Positions 42,921 to 54,101 are shown, counted from the stretch's first letter. The stretch is 64,000 nt of DNA from Methylotenera sp. (GCA_030682715.1 JAUXNQ010000012.1:1-64000); one strand, 5' to 3'. Numbers and translations: made by a program. The notes: a model not told the origin generated them from the letters alone.

Positions 42921-43833
42921 CTTTTGAGATCAGTTGATTAGCTAGCATTTTGCCTAACGCCTCAGCGTTCACTCTACTGCCAACCGCAGTTTCTACCAAC
43001 ATTTGTTTACCATCAACACTCGCAACAAATCCTGTCATGCGGATGTTATCGGCTTCGCACACGGCATAAGCGCCAAGTGGAACCGTGCAACTGCCAGCCA
43101 GCGTGCGGCTCATACCACGCTCGGCCTCTACACATGCTTGTGTGTCTGGGTGATTCAGTGGGGCGAGTATCGCAATTAGGTCTGGGCGGTCTGCGCTGAT
43201 TTCTATGCCTAAAGCACCTTGCCCTACTGCTGGAATGCTATGTTCTGGTGCGATAAATTGGCGAATTCTGTCACCAAGCTCCAACCTAATAAGTCCTGCC
43301 GCTGCAAGAATAATCGCCGCATACTGGCCTTCATCTAATTTGCGCAAACGTGTTTGTAGATTGCCACGTAACGATTCAATTTTAAGATGAGGGAAGCGCG
43401 CTTGTAACTGGCTTTGGCGACGTAAGCTTGAAGTGCCAATGATGCTGTTTGCAGGCAGGTCTTCCAGTGAAGCGTAGTCGTTAGAAACAAAAGCATCGCG
43501 TGGGTCTTCACGTTCACCTGTTGCTGCCAATATAAAGCCTTCTGGCAGGTTCATCGGCACATCTTTCATGCTATGCACAGCCAGATCAGCCCGGCCATCA
43601 GCCAGTGCTGTTTCCAGCTCTTTCACAAACAAACCTTTGCCGCCTACTTTGGCTAAAGGCGTATCTAATATCTGGTCGCCTGTGGTCGTCATGCCAAGAA
43701 TAGAGACTTCTGTATCAGGGTAGAGTGATTGCAAGCGGCTTTGAATATGGCGAGCCTGCCACATAGCAAGCGCACTTTCACGCGAGGCGATGACGAGTTT
43801 TTTAGGGCTGGTGTGTTGGTCTGAATTTTGCAT
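42892..43833 (-). CDS. hemC: Hydroxymethylbilane synthase
   Basis: [60 protein letters not shown]. Confidence 0.97.
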   Translation of the reverse strand: MQNSDQHTSPKKLVIASRESALAMWQARHIQSRLQSLYPDTEVSILGMTTTGDQILDTPLAKVGGKGLFVKELETALADGRADLAVHSMKDVPMNLPEGFILAATGEREDPRDAFVSNDYASLEDLPANSIIGTSSLRRQSQLQARFPHLKIESLRGNLQTRLRKLDEGQYAAIILAAAGLIRLELGDRIRQFIAPEHSIPAVGQGALGIEISADRPDLIAILAPLNHPDTQACVEAERGMSRTLAGSCTVPLGAYAVCEADNIRMTGFVASVDGKQMLVETAVGSRVNAEALGKMLANQLISKGADKILAAL

Positions 43834-43988
43834 ATTGTGATTTTAGCACAGGGCTTGCCTGCAAGCATTAAGCACCTAAAGTTTCGGTTTAATGTTTAAA
43901 TGATGTTAATTTATGAGTTAAGCTTATGGCTTAATTATGTTTAAGTCGAAATTAAATTTAAATTTCTAGTAGTGTTAAGGAGGTAAAC

Positions 43989-44669
43989 ATGCAGTATCAA
44001 TTTGAAGTTTTGATGGCATCGCTTAATCAGTTCTGGCTGCAGCTTGCTAGTTTTGTACCTAAGTTACTGGCCGTAGTGGTCATTCTGTTTTTCGGCTGGA
44101 TTGTTGCGAAATTGGTAAGACTTGCTGTTAAGCGTTTATTAGAGTTCACGCAATTTGATAAATTTGCGCAAAGATCAGGCCTAGAGGCCTTTATGAGCAG
44201 CGGTAGCCTGCATGTGACACTGAGCGGCGTCATTAGCCAAGTGGTGTATTGGCTAGTGATTATTTTGTTTATTACAACAGGTGCGAGTACTTTGGGTTTA
44301 AGTGAGGTGGCTAATTTACTGCAACAATTGGCAGGCTATTTACCACGCATTATCTTAGCGATTCTTGTGATTATCTTTGGTACGCTATTGGCGCGTTTTG
44401 TTAATAAACTGATGTTTGCTTGGTTGCATAGTATTAAATTCTCAGCGGCCTTAGCCGTGAGTACTTCTGCTGAGTATGGCATCCAAATATTGGCAATATT
44501 TGTAGCATTGGAGCAGTTGGGTATTGGCATGCAATTGATTCACTCACTATTTGTGATCGTATTTGGGGCAATTTTCCTTGCCTTGGCCTTGGCATTTGGT
44601 TTAGGCGGTAAAGATTGGGCGGCTAAAACCATTGCAGAGTTAGATGCTAATAGAAATAAAAATAAGTAA
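43989..44669 (+). CDS. Small-conductance mechanosensitive channel-like protein with conserved TM-helix repeats
   Basis: Repeated LxxxVPKLLAVVVILFFGWIVAKLVRLAVKRLLE-type segments; terminal LALAFGLGGKDWAAKTIAEL. Confidence 0.82.
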   Translation: MQYQFEVLMASLNQFWLQLASFVPKLLAVVVILFFGWIVAKLVRLAVKRLLEFTQFDKFAQRSGLEAFMSSGSLHVTLSGVISQVVYWLVIILFITTGASTLGLSEVANLLQQLAGYLPRIILAILVIIFGTLLARFVNKLMFAWLHSIKFSAALAVSTSAEYGIQILAIFVALEQLGIGMQLIHSLFVIVFGAIFLALALAFGLGGKDWAAKTIAELDANRNKNK

Positions 44670-44721
44670 GATTTGGCTGGTGTGGCTTAAGTCGTATTAG
44701 CTTCGTTGTTTTATTACAAAA

Positions 44722-44756
44722 ATGCGGTTTTGGTGCTGCTGGCATCAAAACCGCAT
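44722..44756. terminator. Intrinsic terminator between convergent genes
   Basis: atgcggttttggtg...catcaaaaccgcat inverted repeat (one G-U). Confidence 0.75.
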
Positions 44757-44760
44757 ATGT

Positions 44761-45528
44761 TTAAAGTATATGCTGGCGAATCAGATGTTGCTGTCTTCGG
44801 CTAACGGCAATTGTTTCAGGCACATGTTTAAGTAATGCGACCCATTGTTTCTCAGCTTGGTCATCTTGGTTACGTTTCTCGTAGCCCAAAATGTAAGCAT
44901 TGGCGGCTAGGCAGTTTCGGTGTAGTCGTGTGAAAAGATTGCTGAACTCTTGCTCTAGATGTGAGAGTGATTCTTCTATTAAATATTCGCGTTCAGCGGT
45001 GCGTACCGTAATGTACTTCAGCTCTGCGCGAAGGTAAATCACATCGCTAATCGGCACCAATAAAATACGGCCACGCTCGTTAATGCTTAGATGGCTGCGC
45101 TTAGGGCTTAATGGCGTTAACGCTTCCAGTTGGCTTGGTATCAGCGCGCGTGCTTTTAGTAGTGCGGTTTGTAGGCGCTCAAGGCGAATAGGTTTTAATA
45201 GATAATCCACAGCATTCATATCAAATGCTTTGATTGCGTAAGTATCATAAGCAGTAGTAAAGATAATCGCTGGTGGTTTAGGTAGTTTTTGTAAGTGCTG
45301 TGCGGCCTCGATACCATCCATTTCAGGCATGCGTATGTCTAGCAATACAATATCTGCTGATGTTTGTTCATTTTGCGCGCGGTTAATTATATCGAGTAAC
45401 TCTCTGCCATTTTTTGCCTCAGCTAGTACATGAGTATTTTCAATATCACCCAGTAAAGCTCGTAGCCGATTGCGTGCAGGCGCCTCATCGTCAACAATTA
45501 AAATATTGAGATTAGCGTGATTAACCAT
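44761..45528 (-). CDS. LytTR-type response regulator (AlgR-like)
   Basis: REC (IVDDEAPARNRLRALL, LLDIRMPEMDGIEAA) plus LytTR region (ERGRILLVPISDVIYLRAELKYITVRTAEREYLIEESL...RLHRNCLAA). Confidence 0.93.
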   Translation of the reverse strand: MVNHANLNILIVDDEAPARNRLRALLGDIENTHVLAEAKNGRELLDIINRAQNEQTSADIVLLDIRMPEMDGIEAAQHLQKLPKPPAIIFTTAYDTYAIKAFDMNAVDYLLKPIRLERLQTALLKARALIPSQLEALTPLSPKRSHLSINERGRILLVPISDVIYLRAELKYITVRTAEREYLIEESLSHLEQEFSNLFTRLHRNCLAANAYILGYEKRNQDDQAEKQWVALLKHVPETIAVSRRQQHLIRQHIL

Positions 45529-46525
45529 TTGTCTTTTGTTGTTGATTAGGCAAAGTAATATGTACCTCGTATGTGTCGTTTACCTGTTTGCTTTTCAATG
45601 AGGCTTCGAGGTCAAAATGTAGCGTAAGCCGTTCTTTAATGTTCTTAAGTGCCATGTTGTTGCCAGTGTGGTGCTTACTTTGTGCTGTGTATGGATTTTT
45701 TAGTACCAAATGCACTTCATTTTTTTTGGTGTATATCTGAACCGTAATAGTACCGCCACCAGCTAATGGCTCTATCCCATGGTAGACGGCATTCTCAACG
45801 AGCGGTTGTAGCAGCAATGGCGGGATGAGAATATCAGGCGGCACATCGTTAATCAGCCATTCTACGTTTAGTCTTTCATCTAAGCGTAGTTTCTCTAGGG
45901 CTAAATACTGACGACAGAGCCCAATTTCCTGTGCGATTGGCACCAGCTCCCGATTTTCTGCCATCAATACACGAAATAAATCCGCCATGTCTTCCAGTGC
46001 AGTTTCAGCTTGCTTCGGCTGGTCACGAATCAACGACAACACAGCATTTAGACTATTAAACAGAAAATGTGGACGAATACGCGCTTGTAAGGCTTGTAGT
46101 CTGGCCTCGGTCACCGCGGGCGAATAGACGCGATGATGTAGGTTAAAGTAATACAAGGTAATCGCGCTAATTATCCAAGTGTAAATAACTATGCGGGCGA
46201 GTGAGGGTATGTCGCTGAATATCCAAAATTGTGCAAAAAAGCCATGTATGCCAGATGCACTGAGCGTTACCAGCATGAAAATAACAATGATCGCTTGTCG
46301 ATAAGATACTTTTTTTAGAAAGCTAGCACAGCTATACAGTAAAAACAGGCTAATAAGTAAGATAGGTTGAGCGAAAGTAGAAATGCTCGTTATTTGATAT
46401 GAAAACGTATTAATGCTATCGCTTAGAATAAAGGCGCCTAACATCAACGCTGAGTTAGCGATAATGAGGATGCGTAAGACGACCCCTAAATTGCGTAAAT
46501 TAGGCAGGCGGCTCGTATTTTTCAT
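45521..46525 (-). CDS. LytS/AlgZ-like sensor histidine kinase
   Basis: Multi-TM then LQARIRPHFLFNSLNAVLSLIRDQP His_kinase motif and PPLLLQPLVENAVYHGIEPL. Confidence 0.92.
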   Translation of the reverse strand: MKNTSRLPNLRNLGVVLRILIIANSALMLGAFILSDSINTFSYQITSISTFAQPILLISLFLLYSCASFLKKVSYRQAIIVIFMLVTLSASGIHGFFAQFWIFSDIPSLARIVIYTWIISAITLYYFNLHHRVYSPAVTEARLQALQARIRPHFLFNSLNAVLSLIRDQPKQAETALEDMADLFRVLMAENRELVPIAQEIGLCRQYLALEKLRLDERLNVEWLINDVPPDILIPPLLLQPLVENAVYHGIEPLAGGGTITVQIYTKKNEVHLVLKNPYTAQSKHHTGNNMALKNIKERLTLHFDLEASLKSKQVNDTYEVHITLPNQQQKTNG

Positions 46526-46791
46526 CGGGTTTTTATCTGCATTTATGTAGCCTGATGCGATCGCTTTATCTTAAATGACTTTATTTTGCATTATACTAAT
46601 GCATATAAGTAGTTTGTTATTAAGCATTTTTTAATGTTGAATAAAATTTGTACAACAATCGCAATTTAATTCCTTTTATAGACAGAGTAAGTGGGTTAAC
46701 CATTTAAGCTTAATGCAAAGGCTGGCTCTTTCATTAACACTTCTATCAATAAATAGGTATATGAAAAGTTAATACTAGATAGGCAAATAAA

Positions 46792-48234
46792 GTGACACAG
46801 AAAATAAGCGCGCTCAATAAAAAAGACACCAGTTGGTCTGGGCGTTTTAATGAGCCAGTGGCTGAGCTAGTTAAAAAATATACAGCATCTATTGGTTTTG
46901 ATTATCGTTTAGCCTCTTTTGATATTGAGGGCTCAATCGCCCACGCGCGTATGTTAAGTGCGCAGGGTATTATTTCTCAGGAAGATTTCAACGCGATTGA
47001 AACTGGCTTGAATGAAATTCTTGAAGAAATCAATGCAGGCCAATTTGAATGGTCGCTAGATTTAGAAGACGTGCATCTTAATATAGAGAAGCGCTTAACC
47101 GATAAAATCGGTGATGCAGGTAAGCGCTTACATACTGGCAGAAGCCGTAACGATCAAGTGGCAACCGATGTAAGGCTTTGGCTACGGACTACTTGCGAGC
47201 AGGTGATTGCAGGTTTATTTAACTTACAAACTAGTTTGCTTGATTTGGCTGAAGCTAATTTTGACACCGTCATGCCTGGTTTTACGCATTTGCAGGTAGC
47301 GCAACCAGTGACCTTTGGTCACCATTTAATGGCGTATTACGAAATGTTGAAACGTGATATTTCACGTTTTGAAGACTGTAAAAAACGTATGAATATGTTG
47401 CCATTGGGTGCCGCAGCTTTGGCTGGTACCAGCTACCCGATAGATCGTGAAAACGTTGCTGCGAGTTTAGGTTTTGCTGGTGTATGTGAGAACTCACTAG
47501 ATGCAGTGTCAGACCGTGATTTTGCGATTGAATTTACCTTTGCCGCGTCCACAGTGATGATGCATTTATCAAGGCTTTCTGAGGAGCTGATTCTATGGAG
47601 CTCGCCACGATTCGCGTTTATTGATATTGCAGACCGCTTCTGCACTGGCTCATCGATTATGCCGCAGAAGAAAAACCCAGATGTGCCAGAGTTGGTGCGT
47701 GGTAAAACAGGCCGTGTTTATGGGCATTTAATGGGGCTGTTGACTTTAATGAAAGGGCAGCCACTTGCCTATAACAAAGACAACCAAGAAGATAAAGAGC
47801 CATTGTTTGATACTGCTGATACGCTATTAGTGACATTGGAAATCTACGCAGACATGCTACGTTTGCCAGTGATAGAAAATGGCGTGGTAGTAAAAGCTGG
47901 CTTTACCGTGAATAAAGAAAATATGCGTAAAGCCGCGAGCGAAGGCTTTGCGACTGCAACCGATTTGGCTGATTACCTCGTAAAAAAAGGCATGCCATTT
48001 AGAGATGCACATGAGGCGGTAGCTTTGGCTGTGCGTTATGCGGTAGATCAAAAAGTGGATTTAAGTGACCTACCTTTAGCTAAACTACAAGCGTTTGCTA
48101 AAGAAATCACTGATGATGTTTATGCCGTGCTTACTTTGGATGGATCACTCAATAGCCGTAACCATATTGGTGGCACTGCACCATCGCAGGTAAAAGCAGC
48201 AATCGCTAGAGCGAGAAAGTTACTTGAAAGTTAG
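46792..48234 (+). CDS. argH: Argininosuccinate lyase
   Basis: [55 protein letters not shown]. Confidence 0.97.
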   Translation: MTQKISALNKKDTSWSGRFNEPVAELVKKYTASIGFDYRLASFDIEGSIAHARMLSAQGIISQEDFNAIETGLNEILEEINAGQFEWSLDLEDVHLNIEKRLTDKIGDAGKRLHTGRSRNDQVATDVRLWLRTTCEQVIAGLFNLQTSLLDLAEANFDTVMPGFTHLQVAQPVTFGHHLMAYYEMLKRDISRFEDCKKRMNMLPLGAAALAGTSYPIDRENVAASLGFAGVCENSLDAVSDRDFAIEFTFAASTVMMHLSRLSEELILWSSPRFAFIDIADRFCTGSSIMPQKKNPDVPELVRGKTGRVYGHLMGLLTLMKGQPLAYNKDNQEDKEPLFDTADTLLVTLEIYADMLRLPVIENGVVVKAGFTVNKENMRKAASEGFATATDLADYLVKKGMPFRDAHEAVALAVRYAVDQKVDLSDLPLAKLQAFAKEITDDVYAVLTLDGSLNSRNHIGGTAPSQVKAAIARARKLLES

Positions 48235-48429
48235 TAGATTGTATTTTGAGTAGGGATACTTTAGCAATATTCGCTTTTATTCTGCGGTTAGTGCTTGATG
48301 TTGCTTAGAGTAAATCATGTAGGTTGAACTGTCGCTGTATGGCATCAGGTTCAACTGCATGGGTTGCTTGAGACAGTATTATCCGCCTTTACTGGCCCAT
48401 AATATTCGCATAGTGCAATGTAGTTAAGG

Positions 48430-48936
48430 TTAATGAGCTTTTGTAGGGCCGTTAATTGGGAACGTTGTATTTCTGCTGATAAACCAGTCTTGAAGCTTAA
48501 GAGACTGTTCATTACTTAGTTTAAGATGCGCTAAATTTCTTAATATAAAATCTATAATACTTCTCTCGGTTGTTTCATCGACAGCTGTCCATAAGGCGCT
48601 CGACAGTGCGACAAATACTGAGTTCTTAGCATCAAGTACGATAGTGCTATCATCCTCATCATCAACTAGTGTTTGTTTACCAACCTGAGAGCCTGGGTCA
48701 CTTAAGAGTAGGGCTTCAGGTGACTCTAGTGCGGTAATGAGCGCTCTTAAAATATGAGAACGTGCTCTTCTTAATTCATCGGTCGTGCAGCAGCGGGTAA
48801 CGAAGCTTGCTAAGGCATAAGGAGGTTTTAATGAAAACTCTGTTTCCCACATGCTTAATGCCTGCGACATCTCCGTAGCATTTAAAAATGGTTTTAGGCC
48901 CGTATAAATGGCGCGGCGTCTTAATGGTAAGTTCAT
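48430..48936 (-). CDS. Hypothetical protein
   Basis: 168-aa ORF adjacent to the amt remnant; no domain recognised. Confidence 0.6.
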   Translation of the reverse strand: MNLPLRRRAIYTGLKPFLNATEMSQALSMWETEFSLKPPYALASFVTRCCTTDELRRARSHILRALITALESPEALLLSDPGSQVGKQTLVDDEDDSTIVLDAKNSVFVALSSALWTAVDETTERSIIDFILRNLAHLKLSNEQSLKLQDWFISRNTTFPINGPTKAH

Positions 48937-48946
48937 CTGCTACTTC

Positions 48947-50292
48947 TTATAGTTTCTGTAGTAGTTCTAAATTCTCAGCTTTATAAGCTGCATTGTGGCT
49001 AAACTCCGGGTAGGCAATCTCACCATGTTCAGTAATATCTAAACCGCGTTGCTCATGCATGGTGCTCACACGTAAACCAACGGTTGCCTTAATTAAGCCA
49101 TACATAATGAGGGCCGCAAAGAAAACCCAAATAAACGTAGCGCTGATGCCTATTAGTTGCACAATAATTTGATCACTATTAAACATATTCCCTTTTAGGA
49201 ATATGCCTGCGGCTAAAGTGCCCCATACACCAGCAAAACCATGCACAGAAATGGCACCAACAACATCATCAATGCGCACCTTTTCTAGTAAAAGTACACC
49301 CAACACTGAAATGACACCGCCAATAAAGCCAGTAAGCGCAGCGTAAGGCACATCTGTTGTGGCGTAACCTGCGGTAATGGCAACTAGCCCAGCAATACTG
49401 CCATTAACAGTATTGCTAATTAATATGGGTTTGCGCACCATGACGCTAATGAGCACCGCACCAACAGCGCCTGCTGCTCCAGATAGTTGCGTGTTAAGCA
49501 CAATTAGCCCAATATTGGTGCTTGCTTCTAACGTGCTACCAGCATTAAAACCAAACCAGCCAAACCATAAGATAAAGCCACCAAGACCAAGCATGCCGAT
49601 ATTATGGCCAGGAATGCTATGGATTTTTCCACTTTCACTAAAGCGACCTAAGCGTGGGCCCAGTAAAATAACGCACTGCAAGTGCGCACCAGCCACCTAG
49701 TGAATGTACAACGGTAGATCCTGCAAAATCAATAAATCCCATTTGTTTTAACCAGCCTTGATCATTCCATATCCAGCTACCCAACACTGGGTAAATGACC
49801 GCTGTAATACCGATAGCGCCAAATAAATAAGAGAGATAGTTTGTGCGCTCTGCCATGGCGCCACTCACGATGGTGGCGGCAGTGGAGGCAAACATGATAT
49901 GAAAAACAGCAGGGTGAATTCCCAGTCATCTCCATAACCTAACGCAAAGTGATCTGTACCTACCCTCCAGTTGCGTTACTACCAAACATCAAACCATACC
50001 CTACCAGCCAAAACAGCACGGTACCTACGCACAAGTCCATATAGTTTTTCATCATGACGTTGACAGCATTTTTGGAGCGAGACATGCCAGTTTCTAGCAT
50101 GGCAAAGCCTGCTTGCATCAGAAATACTAAGGCGCCAGCAAGTACAACCCAGACACTATTGATTGCAATTGTCGAAACCGTTTCATTGGTGATTTGATTG
50201 GTGACCGCACCAGCGAAAGAGACTGATGGAATAACTATACCTAATGTAAAACCTAGGATAGTAAGCGCGGTTAGACAAGTAATTCTTTGCAT
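48947..50292 (-). pseudogene. amt: Ammonium transporter (Amt) gene interrupted by three frameshifts
   Basis: Minus-strand ORFs 49960-50292, 49638-49895 and 48947-49696 together give one Amt protein: LMQAGFAMLETGMSRSKNAVNVMMKN, FASTAATIVSGAMAERTNYLSYL, GPRLGRF...IPGHNIGMLGLGGFILWFGWFGFNAGS, ISVHGFAGVWGTLAAG. Confidence 0.88.
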
Positions 50293-50538
50293 AAATAACC
50301 TATGGCGTAAATGATTGTAATTTTTTATATTTCATACGAAGCAATATGTATGCCATGGTGTAAAAGAAAGGTGCAGAATAAACAAGATGTAGCGCTGAGT
50401 GCTTGGTACTTAATAAAAAGCGATGGCAAGTAAACTTTAATCAAAATGATTTAAAGAATATTAAATATTTTTGAACAACTGAGCATGATGATTTGTCTTT
50501 AAACAAGCAATCTAACTATTAAGAGCGAATTAACCACG

Positions 50539-51129
50539 ATGAATAAACTTTTACAGATCATTTATATTAGCCGTTCTACATTTAAATCAACTGATTCACT
50601 GAATAGAATTGAGCCAAACGTTGCAAGAATTCTGGCTAAATCTAGAATAAATAATCGTAAAAATGGCTTAGTTGGTGTGTTGTACTTTGGCGATGGCGTT
50701 TTCTTTCAATGTCTTGAGGGAGATGAGGCAACAATCAATCAGCTAATGAGTAAATTAGAAGCAGACTCACGCCACAAAGATTTAAAAGTGGTATCGAGGA
50801 AATATATCGATCAGCTTTCGTTCTCTGATTGGGCAATGAAATTTGCGCCAATTGATGCCAAGATAGCACGTTTTCTTAAAGCAAACGGATTTGAGCGGTT
50901 TAATCCATATTTATTTTCAGACGAAACGGTTAGTAACTTTTTGAATGAATTATTTTATGCGGATGATCCAACCAACCCCTTGGGGGCATCATTGCTACCA
51001 AGGGAAGGTTTTGAGGGTGCTACAGTTCAGTCTGCTGGTAAAAGAACTGCTAACTTAGCATTGATGTGCTCAGTATTAGCTTTATTGATTTCCATATTCT
51101 CGCTTCTAGCTGCAAAAAACTTGATTTAG
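50539..51129 (+). CDS. BLUF blue-light photoreceptor domain protein with C-terminal TM helix
   Basis: LLQIIYISRSTF, ILAKSRINNRKNGLVGVLYFGDGVFFQCLEGDEATINQL, SDWAMKF retain BLUF Tyr, Asn, Gln and Trp/Met positions; C-terminal NLALMCSVLALLISIFSLLAAKNLI. Confidence 0.88.
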   Translation: MNKLLQIIYISRSTFKSTDSLNRIEPNVARILAKSRINNRKNGLVGVLYFGDGVFFQCLEGDEATINQLMSKLEADSRHKDLKVVSRKYIDQLSFSDWAMKFAPIDAKIARFLKANGFERFNPYLFSDETVSNFLNELFYADDPTNPLGASLLPREGFEGATVQSAGKRTANLALMCSVLALLISIFSLLAAKNLI

Positions 51130-51191
51130 TAAGCTTCAGTGAACTAACAGCTGATTTTTATTAGGGTAGTTAGATGCGGGCGTTGGATTCT

Positions 51192-52442
51192 TTACTCATC
51201 ATCTAAAAAAATCGTTAATAACTCGTTTAAATAGCGTTGACCTAACAGGGTTGGTTTAATGTAGCCATCTTGAATAGTCAGCAGTTTTTTAGCTTGTGCT
51301 TGTTTGATTGCTGGTTCTAGCGTGATGAGGTTAAGCCCTGTGTGTTGTTGAAACAAGCCTAGTGGTACACCATCAATCAGCCTGAGTGCGTTCATCATAA
51401 ATTCAAACCCTAGTGCATCTTGGCTAATGATAGATTCACTCTCAACGGCACTGCCGTGAAGCGCTTGCTCCATATATGCTTTAGGGTGTTTTGGGCGAGT
51501 TTCTCTGGTGATTTTATCGTGGTAGCTTAATTTGCTGTGGGCGCCTGCGCCAATGCCTAGGTAATCGCCAAATTGCCAGTAATTGAGATTGTGTCTAGCC
51601 TGCTGGCCTTTTTTGGCAAATGCGGAGGTTTCGTAATGCTCATAACCATGTTGTGCCAGTAAGTTTTCAATCTCAATTTGCATTTCAGCGCTGGTGTCAT
51701 CATCAGGCAGGCTTGGCGGCGTATGATAAAACGGCGTATTGGGCTCAAGTGTTAAATGATAAAAAGAGAGGTGGTCAGGATTAAATGCAACGGCCTGCTT
51801 TGCATCGGCTAAAGCATCTGTTAATGATTGATTTGGCAGACCATACATCACATCCAGATTAACGCGATCAAAGGTAGTGAGTGCTAACTCTGCGGCGTAA
51901 ATCGCTTGTTTGTCATCATGAATCCGTCCCAATGCTTTTAAATAGTCAGCATTGAAGCTTTGTATACCTAGCGATAGCCGATTAACGCCAGCTTGTTTGT
52001 AACCAGCGAAGTTGGCAATGTCCACTGTGCCAGGGTTGGCTTCAAGTGTGATTTCAGCGTCATATTCTAAGGGCGTAAGTGCGCGTACTTGGCTTAAAAT
52101 GGTATCAATCGCTTCAGGTGAGAATAAGCTTGGTGTGCCGCCACCAAAGAATATACTTTTGATTTTTCTGCCCCACACTTTTGGTGTGGCAAGTTCTAGG
52201 TCTTTAGTCAGCGCTTCTACGTAGGCTTTTTCTGGGAGTTCGCCGTTTTTATGGCGGCTTTCGTGTGAGTTAAAGTCACAATAAGGACATTTCTGCACAC
52301 ACCAAGGGATATGGATGTATAAAGAAAGCGGTGGCGGGTTACTTAAGCCAGAAAGGGTTGCCGCACCCGCAAGTGGCGCAACAGTATTAATTAACTGAGG
52401 CTTAAACTCAGCAGCCGCTTTAATTTCAATAATCTTTTTAAT
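51192..52442 (-). CDS. hemW: HemW / coproporphyrinogen-III-oxidase-like radical SAM protein; start uncertain
   Basis: LSLYIHIPWCVQKCPYCDFNSH radical SAM CxxxCxxC, IFFGGGTPSLF, LEANPGTVD, RLSLGIQSF. The ORF-track start (52298) excludes the first cluster Cys; the reading frame is open to 52448. Confidence 0.88.
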   Translation of the reverse strand: MKKIIEIKAAAEFKPQLINTVAPLAGAATLSGLSNPPPLSLYIHIPWCVQKCPYCDFNSHESRHKNGELPEKAYVEALTKDLELATPKVWGRKIKSIFFGGGTPSLFSPEAIDTILSQVRALTPLEYDAEITLEANPGTVDIANFAGYKQAGVNRLSLGIQSFNADYLKALGRIHDDKQAIYAAELALTTFDRVNLDVMYGLPNQSLTDALADAKQAVAFNPDHLSFYHLTLEPNTPFYHTPPSLPDDDTSAEMQIEIENLLAQHGYEHYETSAFAKKGQQARHNLNYWQFGDYLGIGAGAHSKLSYHDKITRETRPKHPKAYMEQALHGSAVESESIISQDALGFEFMMNALRLIDGVPLGLFQQHTGLNLITLEPAIKQAQAKKLLTIQDGYIKPTLLGQRYLNELLTIFLDDE

Positions 52443-52497
52443 GACAAATCACCTTGAATGCAAAATCCGCTTGAATGTAAAAGCCTTGAGAGCCGCT

Positions 52498-52719
52498 TTA
52501 CTTTTGGTAAGGGTTGATGAGCGCATCTACTAATTGATGGAGTGCCTCGCGCATTTGTTGTTCTGATACTTCCATGAGTAAACCATCTTCAAGCGCATCT
52601 TGCGCAATTTGCTTTAGTTCATCAAAGTTTTCAGTCATCACTTTCACTTTTTCAGTGCATGAGACCACGCTGCCATCATCCCGTAACCATTTAGGCCATG
52701 CTTGCTCTGGCTTAGTCAT
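52498..52719 (-). CDS. Small hypothetical protein between rdgB and hemW
   Basis: 73-aa ORF overlapping the rdgB 3' end by 8 nt. Confidence 0.6.
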   Translation of the reverse strand: MTKPEQAWPKWLRDDGSVVSCTEKVKVMTENFDELKQIAQDALEDGLLMEVSEQQMREALHQLVDALINPYQK

Positions 52720-53335
52720 GACTGAGCCTTTCCAGCTTTTGTAGCAGTTTTACCATGGCATGGCCGCGGTGACTAATACGGCTTTTAATGTCTAAAGGCA
52801 GTTCGGCCACAGTTTTATCGGTTTTTGCATCTAAAAACAGAGGGTCGTAACCAAAGCCATCCGTGCCCCGCAGTTCAGTTAAAATCTCTCCAATCCATTG
52901 GCCTTCTGCAATGATAGGCTCAGGATCGTGCTCATGACGCACCAGTACCATGACGCAGTAAAAATGCGCATGACGATTAGTTTCGCCTTGTAATGCATCT
53001 AGTAATTTTAGGTTGTTTCGAGCGTCTTGGCTAAGCGTAGAAAGCGCGTCTGCTTCTGCGTATCTGGCTGAACGTACGCCAGGTGCGCCGAGTAAGGCAT
53101 CGACACATAAGCCAGAATCATCCGCCAACGCTGGTAAGCCCGTATGTTTGCTGGCATGTCTGGCTTTGGCCAAGGCATTTTCTATAAAGGTGCATAATGG
53201 TTCTTCACACTCTGGCACATTGAGATTAGATTGCGGAATGATCTCAATCGCTAATGGGCTGAGTAAGTGCTGAATTTCACGTAACTTGCCTTTGTTGCCA
53301 GTGGCAATCACAAGTTGATTAAATGGTAGCGCCAT
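52712..53335 (-). CDS. rdgB: XTP/dITP diphosphatase (RdgB/HAM1 family)
   Basis: LVIATGNKGKLREIQHLL, LPALADDSGLCVDAL, APGVRSARYAE, GFGYDPLF. Confidence 0.95.
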   Translation of the reverse strand: MALPFNQLVIATGNKGKLREIQHLLSPLAIEIIPQSNLNVPECEEPLCTFIENALAKARHASKHTGLPALADDSGLCVDALLGAPGVRSARYAEADALSTLSQDARNNLKLLDALQGETNRHAHFYCVMVLVRHEHDPEPIIAEGQWIGEILTELRGTDGFGYDPLFLDAKTDKTVAELPLDIKSRISHRGHAMVKLLQKLERLSHD

Positions 53336-53339
53336 GTGT

Positions 53340-54065
53340 TTAACCGAGTGCTTTGTTTTGTTCAATAATCAATTGTTGAATACCGTGTGCAGCTAAATCC
53401 AGCATGGCATTCATCGCATCACGTTCAAAAGGTTCGCCTTCTGCGGTACCTTGAATCTCCACAAATCCGCCTTTGCCAGTCATCACTACGTTCATGTCTG
53501 TATCGCAGTCAGAATCTTCAATGTAGTCTAGATCTAGTACTGGGGTGCCCTTATAAACACCGACAGAAATGGCAGCCACAGCATCTTTTAATGGTGATTC
53601 GCTGATTTTACCGCTTTTTAACAAAAATGAAATTGCATCTTGTAGTGCAACGTAAGCGCCAGTGATACTTGCCGTGCGGGTGCCGCCATCGGCCTGAATT
53701 ACGTCACAGTCGATTTGAATGCTACGCTCGCCCAATTTTTCTAAATCGATAATGGCGCGTAAAGAACGGCCGATGAGTCGCTGAATTTCCTGTGTACGGC
53801 CAGATTGCTTGCCGCGTGCCGCTTCTCTATCCATGCGGCTGCCTGTTGAGCGTGGCAACATGCCATATTCTGCTGTGACCCAACCTTGGCCTTTGCCTTT
53901 TAAAAAGCCTGGTACCTTCTCCTCAACACTGGCTGTGCATAACACGTGCGTATCGCCAAACTTAACCATTACAGAGCCTTCTGCGTGTTTGGTGTAATGA
54001 CGAATAATTTCAACGGGCCTAAGTTGGTTGCAAGCGCGTTGGCTTGGTCTAATGTTATCTTGCAT
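53340..54065 (-). CDS. rph: Ribonuclease PH
   Basis: [64 protein letters not shown]. Confidence 0.97.
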   Translation of the reverse strand: MQDNIRPSQRACNQLRPVEIIRHYTKHAEGSVMVKFGDTHVLCTASVEEKVPGFLKGKGQGWVTAEYGMLPRSTGSRMDREAARGKQSGRTQEIQRLIGRSLRAIIDLEKLGERSIQIDCDVIQADGGTRTASITGAYVALQDAISFLLKSGKISESPLKDAVAAISVGVYKGTPVLDLDYIEDSDCDTDMNVVMTGKGGFVEIQGTAEGEPFERDAMNAMLDLAAHGIQQLIIEQNKALG

Positions 54066-54101
54066 GATGTAAATCCTGAATTTCTAGTAGTGTATAAATG
54101 A

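Noticed and set aside
52298-52298. GTG at 52298 as the hemW start
   Set aside because: It would remove the first cysteine of CxxxCxxC and the conserved YIHIPW strand, so it is very unlikely to be the true start.
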